DNA from: Nocardioides sp. QY071
Lineage (GTDB): Bacteria > Actinomycetota > Actinomycetes > Propionibacteriales > Nocardioidaceae
Assembly: GCF_029961765.1 (NCBI RefSeq)
Contig: NZ_CP124681.1
Span: 2,232,001 to 2,296,000, forward strand
Reading direction: 5' to 3'
DNA: 64,000 bases
This document shows positions 60,101-64,000 of the stretch, piece after piece; positions within the stretch are counted from its first letter, which is position 1; every line of letters starts with the position of its first letter. A program made the position numbers and the translations under genes. The notes beneath the pieces were generated by a model that saw only the letters and a program-made list of their open reading frames with translations, had not been told where the DNA came from and did no database searches.

Positions 60101-62294
60101 TACCAACGACTTCCACGGCCGGATCCTGCCCTCGGGCGGAGACAGCGCTGGAGCCTCGGTGCTGTCGGGAGCGGTGAAGTCGCTGCGGGCCGACAACCCG
60201 AACACCGTGTTCGCTGCCGCCGGTGACCTGGTCGGGGCCTCGACCTTCGAGTCCTTCATCCAGGACGACAACCCGACCATCGACGCGCTCAACAAGGCTG
60301 GCCTCGACGTGTCGGCGGCCGGCAACCACGAGTTCGACCGCGGATACGCCGACTTCGTCGACCGCATCCAGGACCGGGCGAACTGGACCTATATCGCAGC
60401 GAACGTCGAGGAGCCGGCCGGGAAGCCGGACAAGCTCGCCGAGACCTGGACGAAGACGGTCGACGGCGTGACGATCGGCTTCGTCGGTGCGGTGACCGAG
60501 GACCTGCCGTCGCTGGTCAGCCCGGCCGGAATCCAGGGCGTGACGGTCACCGACATCGTGGACGCGACCAACTCCGCCGCCGCGCAGCTCAAGGACGACG
60601 GCGCAGACTTGGTGATCCTGCTGGTGCACGAGGGTTCGCCGACGACCGACTGCTCCTCGCCGAGCTTCACGGACCCGTCGACCGTGTGGGGCAACATCAC
60701 CCAGAACACCTCGGCCGACGTCGACGCGATCATCTCGGGTCACACGCACCTGCTCTACAACTGCTCGTACACCGTCGACGAGTGGGCCAGCGAGGGCCGC
60801 GACGTCACGAAGCGGCCGGTCGTCTCCGCCGGCCAGTACGGTCAGAACCTCAACCAGCTGGTCTTCACCTACGCCGGTGACGACTTGGTGGCGGTGGCTC
60901 AGGACGTGATCGGCATCGCCGGCACGGGATACCCGACGGACCCGAAGGTCGACCCGATCGTGTCCTCCGCGGTCGCCCAGGCCGACGTCCTCGGGGCGAA
61001 GGTCCTCGGCAAGATCCAGGGGCCGTTCAACCGGGCGAAGCTGCAGAACGGCAGCACCGAGAACCGCGGCGGAGAGTCGACGCTCGGCAACCTGGTGGCC
61101 GAGGTCCAGCGCTGGGCCACCGAGCAGCCGGAGTCCGGCAGCGCCCAGATCGCGTTCATGAACCCCGGGGGTCTGCGGCAGGACATGGTCGGAACGGGGA
61201 CCGGGAGCCCGCGTGATCTGACCTACAAGCAGGCCGCGGTGGTCCAGCCGTTTGCGAACACGTTGGTCAACATGAAGCTGACCGGTGCTCAGATCGAGAC
61301 GGTCCTCGAGCAGCAGTGGCAGCGCACCACCGCCGGCGCGGTACCGTCGCGTCCGTTCCTTCGGCTCGGCGTGTCGAGCGGGTTCACCTACACCTATGTC
61401 GAGACTCCGGTGACGGTGAGCGGGACGCAGACCTTCCAGGGCGAGGTCACGGGCATGTGGCTGAACGGCGTACCTGTCGATGCGGCACAGGTCTACTCGG
61501 TGACGGTCAACTCGTTCCTCGCCTCCGGGGGCGACAACTTCTTCGAGCTGGCCAACGGCGCGAGCAAGAAGGACACCGGGAAGATCGACCTGCAGGCGAT
61601 GGTCGACTACATGGCGGCCAAGGCGTCCGGCACGCCGTTGCCTGTGGACGGCTCTCAGCACGCGGTCGAGGTGGAGTTCCCCGCCGGCGCCCCCGAGTCG
61701 TACGCCCCCGGCAGCCACGTGACGTTCGACGTGGGCTCGTGGGCGATGTCGGGCTCCGACCCCAAGGACGCCGAGCTGCAGGTCAAGCTCGGTGACCAGG
61801 TCCTCGGTAGTGCCGCGGTGGACAACACCATCGGCACGGCGGTCTACGACCATTACGGAACGGCCGCCGTCGACGTGGTCCTGCCCGCCAGTACGCCCGG
61901 GGGTGTCGTCACGCTGACCCTGGTCGGCGCCCAGACCGGCACCGAGGTGCGGGTCCCGATCGCGGTGTCCGGCGGTGTCGTGACGCCGCCGGCAGGGCAG
62001 CAGGCGGTGACCCTCACCGTCACCACCAAGCCGAAGAAGGTCGTGGTCGGCAAGACCCGTGCGAAGGTCGTCGTCGAGGTGGTCGACGCCGGGGGCAAGC
62101 CGGTCACCGGGACCGTCACCGTCAAGGTCAAGGGGCAGAAGGCCCGGACCGTGACGGTGGTCGACGGCACGGCCACGGTCAAGCTCAAGGCATTCACGAC
62201 GCCCGGCAAGAAGAAGGTCGTCGTCACCTTCCCCGCCACGGCCACCTACTTGACCGCGACGGCGACCACGAAGATCAAGGTGGTGCGTCGCTGA
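57189..62294 (+). CDS. Secreted multidomain nuclease/5'-nucleotidase (ExeM/NucH + UshA type)
   Basis: A 1701-residue secreted protein. In order: signal peptide (1-31, ending AQA); lamin-tail domain (about 35-150); putative Ig domain (GYNGVALTQVNLSATGG, about 237); OB-like segment (about 315-470). The EEP endonuclease (about 590-950) has IATFNVLNYFNT, GLQEVEN, GDFNSYSQEDPI and ASDHNPEV. The calcineurin-like 5'-nucleotidase (about 965-1240) has LGTNDFHGRILP, GNHEFDRGY and SGHTH. Its C-terminal nucleotidase domain follows (about 1260-1450, PGGLRQDM, SGGDNFFE), then Ig-like modules rich in Lys/Thr. All catalytic motifs of both enzymes look intact. It can be expected to cut extracellular DNA/RNA and release phosphate or nucleosides. 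Monocistronic, 210 bp after pgsA. Confidence 0.92.
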   Translation: MRSVKQLLFGSLGAAIAATGLAAVQTTPAQADPGGTGVVISEVYGGGGLAAGGGFPVSSFTNDFIELYNPTDTAVDLSGWAVFYGSATRANPSNITNKTDLTGSIPAHGHYLIQGSGNVANGTAMPAADVTGNLAMSTSSGLVVLGNQSTLNLPTGDIKNTTGVVDAVGYGTANTFESLAQGTTLSGTTSAARSATGADTDANNTDFTVGAPTPTNSHENAVQPLEAANQTEVTGYNGVALTQVNLSATGGVAPYTWAITSGTPPTGVTLSPSGALSGTPSGVGSFPVTATVTDSTAGTALTDTVDFTITIAAAPTTLTIAEIQGTGATSPKAGQVVTTTGVVTAMYKDPSFADSSFDGMYIQTGGTGATDTTPGASDAIFVYGANAMPSDVAIGDSVQVTGTVSEAFDALTEITPGAGGVTELAEPLEGVTPLAIAYPTTEAGREAQEGMLLAPTDDFTVTNSYNINTFGEIGLATGDRPLRQPTEHAADTDTTELDAIKADNAARAVALDDGTSLNYMTNAAAKNQPLPWLTKTNAVRVGAAVTLTGPVVLDFRNNTWKFQPISPIFDNGAGTATFEDTRAGNLAPGAVGGDLKIATFNVLNYFNTTGEQYVATGAAQSPPVNTQCTWYDDRQGNHIADNRCGVVTNGVNAGNGPRGAATQASLDRQKAKIVTAINALNADVVGLQEVENSIKLLGETDRDDALRSLVTALNDAAGSEVWKFVHSPGEATVAAAVAEQDVIRPAFIYRAASVETVGSSDILFGTTEFANAREPLAQAFKAKGALDSDAFAVVLNHFKSKGDSDPAATGDNANNADTGAFNGDRTRQAYRLREFADDFAAARGIDAVFLAGDFNSYSQEDPIRVLTKRGYHLVDSTLDPDEESYSYSGLSGSLDHVLANDAAKAMVTGADVWDINAAESPAYQYSRFNYNVTDLWQPDLPFAASDHNPEVVGIDVPDIVGGPFKKVQVLGTNDFHGRILPSGGDSAGASVLSGAVKSLRADNPNTVFAAAGDLVGASTFESFIQDDNPTIDALNKAGLDVSAAGNHEFDRGYADFVDRIQDRANWTYIAANVEEPAGKPDKLAETWTKTVDGVTIGFVGAVTEDLPSLVSPAGIQGVTVTDIVDATNSAAAQLKDDGADLVILLVHEGSPTTDCSSPSFTDPSTVWGNITQNTSADVDAIISGHTHLLYNCSYTVDEWASEGRDVTKRPVVSAGQYGQNLNQLVFTYAGDDLVAVAQDVIGIAGTGYPTDPKVDPIVSSAVAQADVLGAKVLGKIQGPFNRAKLQNGSTENRGGESTLGNLVAEVQRWATEQPESGSAQIAFMNPGGLRQDMVGTGTGSPRDLTYKQAAVVQPFANTLVNMKLTGAQIETVLEQQWQRTTAGAVPSRPFLRLGVSSGFTYTYVETPVTVSGTQTFQGEVTGMWLNGVPVDAAQVYSVTVNSFLASGGDNFFELANGASKKDTGKIDLQAMVDYMAAKASGTPLPVDGSQHAVEVEFPAGAPESYAPGSHVTFDVGSWAMSGSDPKDAELQVKLGDQVLGSAAVDNTIGTAVYDHYGTAAVDVVLPASTPGGVVTLTLVGAQTGTEVRVPIAVSGGVVTPPAGQQAVTLTVTTKPKKVVVGKTRAKVVVEVVDAGGKPVTGTVTVKVKGQKARTVTVVDGTATVKLKAFTTPGKKKVVVTFPATATYLTATATTKIKVVRR

Positions 62295-62353
62295 TCCCGA
62301 CACACCTGGGCTGACCGAGGGCCTCGGTCGGTGCCCCGTGACACGATGCGGTC

Positions 62354-62857
62354 ATGGAGTCACCGGCCGAGGCCCTCGTTCGCATGCTGCGCGCCGCCAG
62401 CGCCAGTGTGGCCACGGCCGAGTCGCTGACCGGTGGACTCCTGGCCGCTCGCCTGACAGCGGTGCCCGGCTCGTCGGTGGTCTACGCCGGCGGCGTGGTG
62501 AGCTACCAGACGCACATCAAGGTCGAGGTGCTCGGCGTGCCCCAGGACGTCGTCGACACGTACGGCGTCGTGTCGGCCGAGTGCGCCCGGGCGATGGCCG
62601 ACGGGGCGCGGCGGTTGCTCGGGACGGCGTACGCGCTGAGCACGACCGGCGTGGCGGGGCCGGACCGGCAGGAGGACAAGCCGGTCGGGACCGTGTACGT
62701 CGGCCTGGCCGGGCCCCGCGGTACCCGGGTGGTGGCCCTGGACCTCGCCGGGGACCGCTTGCAGATCCAGGTCGCGACGGTGGACGCCGCGGTCGCGGCC
62801 CTGCTCGACGCGGTCTCACCGGCCGGGCAGCCAGCGGAAGATTCGGGGCTCGGGTAG
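62354..62857 (+). CDS. CinA C-terminal domain protein (nicotinamide-nucleotide amidase)
   Basis: A 167-residue stand-alone CinA C-terminal domain, as in PncC, which deamidates nicotinamide mononucleotide. Motifs: VATAESLTGGLLAARLTAVP (active-site Ser region), VVYAGGVVSYQTHIKVE, ALSTTGVAGPDRQEDKPVGT and VYVGLAGP. The N-terminal MoCF domain is absent. The clgR gene follows 56 bp downstream. Confidence 0.92.
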   Translation: MESPAEALVRMLRAASASVATAESLTGGLLAARLTAVPGSSVVYAGGVVSYQTHIKVEVLGVPQDVVDTYGVVSAECARAMADGARRLLGTAYALSTTGVAGPDRQEDKPVGTVYVGLAGPRGTRVVALDLAGDRLQIQVATVDAAVAALLDAVSPAGQPAEDSGLG

Positions 62858-62913
62858 CGTTGGGCCCAGGACCCGACCACACCCACCCCCCAACCCACGG
62901 AGAGGAGTTCGCG

Positions 62914-63222
62914 ATGGTGCTCTTTCGCCGATCGCTCGGTGACATCCTGCGGAGTCGCCGTGCCGAGCTCGGACTGACCCTCCGTGAGGTCTCGGGGGCC
63001 GCCCGCGTGAGCCTGGGCTACATCTCCGAGATCGAGCGCGGACAGAAGGAAGCGTCCTCCGAGCTGTTGGCGTCCCTGTGCGACGCGCTCGAGATGCCGC
63101 TGTCCGACGTGCTGCGCGAGGTCGCCGACGCGGTGGCCCTCGAGGAGGCCGCGGCCGTGGTGGCCGCCGCCCCGACCCCCATCACGCCGCGCCGCCCGGC
63201 TGTCGTCGCCTCCGCCGCCTGA
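62914..63222 (+). CDS. clgR: ClgR-like Clp protease regulator
   Basis: A 102-residue XRE-type regulator. The HTH (LGLTLREVSGAARVSLGYIS, then EIERGQKEASSELLASLCDA) matches ClgR, the activator of clp protease genes in actinobacteria, as does the pgsA-cinA-clgR order. ATG 62914 has GGAGAGGAG upstream. The C-terminal tail is Ala/Pro-rich and ends AA, which in ClgR of other species is a ClpP recognition signal (inference here). Confidence 0.9.
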   Translation: MVLFRRSLGDILRSRRAELGLTLREVSGAARVSLGYISEIERGQKEASSELLASLCDALEMPLSDVLREVADAVALEEAAAVVAAAPTPITPRRPAVVASAA

Positions 63223-63240
63223 CGACCCCGTCGTCGCGGG

Positions 63241-63308
63241 AGTTTCACCGGCCGACCGGTGAAACTGGTGCTGGGACGAGGAAACTTCCTCGTCCCAGCA
63301 CCAGTTTT
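63241..63308. terminator. Bidirectional terminator of two overlapping hairpins
   Basis: Hairpin 1: AGTTTCACCGG (63241-63251) pairs with CCGGTGAAACT (63256-63266), loop CCGA. Hairpin 2: a 22-bp perfect stem, 63262-63283 with 63286-63307, ending in TTTT on the + strand. The two share 63262-63266, so they cannot both form fully. They separate clgR (+) from htpX (-). Confidence 0.85.
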
Positions 63309-63338
63309 GTCGGCCAACCTCCCGTTATGTCGGCCCGC

Positions 63339-64000
63339 TCAGCGGCGCGCCATCGCCTCCAGGCGCGCGATCCGGTCTGCCATCGGCGGGTGGGTCGAGA
63401 ACATCTTCTGCACGTCGCCCGCCCGGAACGGGTTCGCGATCATCATGTGGCTCGCGTTCTGCAGCTGCGGCGTCGGCGCCAGGGGAGCGCGGGCGGTGCC
63501 GGTCTCCAGCTTGCGCAGCGCCGAGGCGAGGGCCAGCGGGTCGTCGGTGAGACGGGCGCCGTCCTCGTCGGCGTCGTACTCCCGGGTGCGGCTGATCGCC
63601 ATCTGGATCACCGCGGCCGCGAACGGCGCGAGCAGTGCGGTGCCGATCATGACCAGCGGGTTGGGCCGGTCCTCGTCATTGCCGCCGCCGAAGATCGACG
63701 TGAACGCCAGGAACTGCGCGACCGAGCTGATCACCCCCGCCACGGCGGCGGCCACGGAGCCGGTGAGGATGTCGCGGTTGTAGACGTGCATCAGCTCGTG
63801 GCCCAGCACCCCGCGCAGCTCGCGCTCGTCGAGCAGGCCGAGGATGCCCTCGGTGCAGCACACCGCGGCGTGCTGCGGGTTGCGGCCGGTCGCGAACGCA
63901 TTGGGCGCCTGGGTGGGGGAGACGTACAGCGCCGGCATCGGCTGGCCGGCCCGCTCGGAGAGCTCGCGCACGATCCGGTACATCGCCGGCTGCTGCGACT
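63339..64000 (-). CDS. htpX: HtpX family M48 membrane protease (partial, N-terminus outside)
   Basis: At least 214 residues of an M48B membrane metalloprotease; the frame is open to the end of the window, so the N-terminal membrane helices are missing. Seen: [20 protein letters not shown], the zinc motif [11 protein letters not shown], two membrane helices ([39 protein letters not shown]), the third zinc ligand in [15 protein letters not shown], and the C-terminal [17 protein letters not shown]. HtpX removes damaged membrane proteins. Convergent with clgR. Confidence 0.95.
   Translation of the reverse strand, partial: SQQPAMYRIVRELSERAGQPMPALYVSPTQAPNAFATGRNPQHAAVCCTEGILGLLDERELRGVLGHELMHVYNRDILTGSVAAAVAGVISSVAQFLAFTSIFGGGNDEDRPNPLVMIGTALLAPFAAAVIQMAISRTREYDADEDGARLTDDPLALASALRKLETGTARAPLAPTPQLQNASHMMIANPFRAGDVQKMFSTHPPMADRIARLEAMARR

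Overview
The window is high-GC DNA with densely packed, translationally coupled genes (many GTGA, ATGA and TGATG overlaps). Its gene set points to a chromosomal segment of an actinomycete, most likely a Nocardioides-like member of the Propionibacteriales. Supporting signs are F420-dependent LLM-class enzymes, the RDD/DUF4191/lipA/lipB/sucB and gcvT/pepA neighbourhood, RNase J next to dapA, the ftsK-rimO-pgsA-cinA-clgR order, and two GlnR-type operators at glutamine synthetase genes. Genus is an inference; no rRNA or tRNA gene was seen.

1-7.7 kb: a 5'-truncated DUF429-RelA/SpoT fusion and a spermidine-synthase-like protein, then a divergent catabolic locus. The leftward operon encodes DUF2877 (AllH type), an ankyrin-repeat protein, FdrA (AllF type) and DUF1116 (AllG type). 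The rightward gene is a carbamate kinase. The 97-bp divergent promoter carries two perfect TGGTATACCA palindromes exactly 20 bp apart. By family this is an oxamate (ureide) carbamoyltransferase plus the kinase that turns carbamoyl phosphate into ATP; the ankyrin gene embedded in it is the odd part.

7.7-23.2 kb: accessory metabolism. It holds an F420 enzyme with hemerythrin, a duplicated ABM protein, PlsC, a berberine-bridge-type flavoprotein and a cupin. Next is a CYP153-like P450 fused in one frame to a phthalate-dioxygenase-reductase-type FMN/NAD/[2Fe-2S] module, coupled to a Rieske oxygenase and followed by a GPH-type transporter. Then come an Lrp-like regulator, a degenerate M28 peptidase with a lipase-like hydrolase, a PAS-GGDEF diguanylate cyclase and a frameshifted exported-protein remnant.

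23.3-44.8 kb: core genes. They cover nitrogen assimilation (glnA and a type III glutamine synthetase, each with a GlnR-like box), lipoate synthesis and use (lipA, lipB, sucB), pepA, gcvT, phzF-like, thyA-folA, dapA and RNase J.

44.8-46.3 kb: one complete ISL3-family insertion sequence with an 8-bp target duplication. It sits in the centre of a terminator-like hairpin between RNase J and a large secreted M4 metalloprotease.

46.3-64 kb: the M4 protease, a small membrane protein with a MerR regulator, ftsK, a RodZ-like protein, rimO, pgsA, a 1701-residue secreted nuclease/5'-nucleotidase, cinA (C-terminal type), clgR and a truncated htpX.
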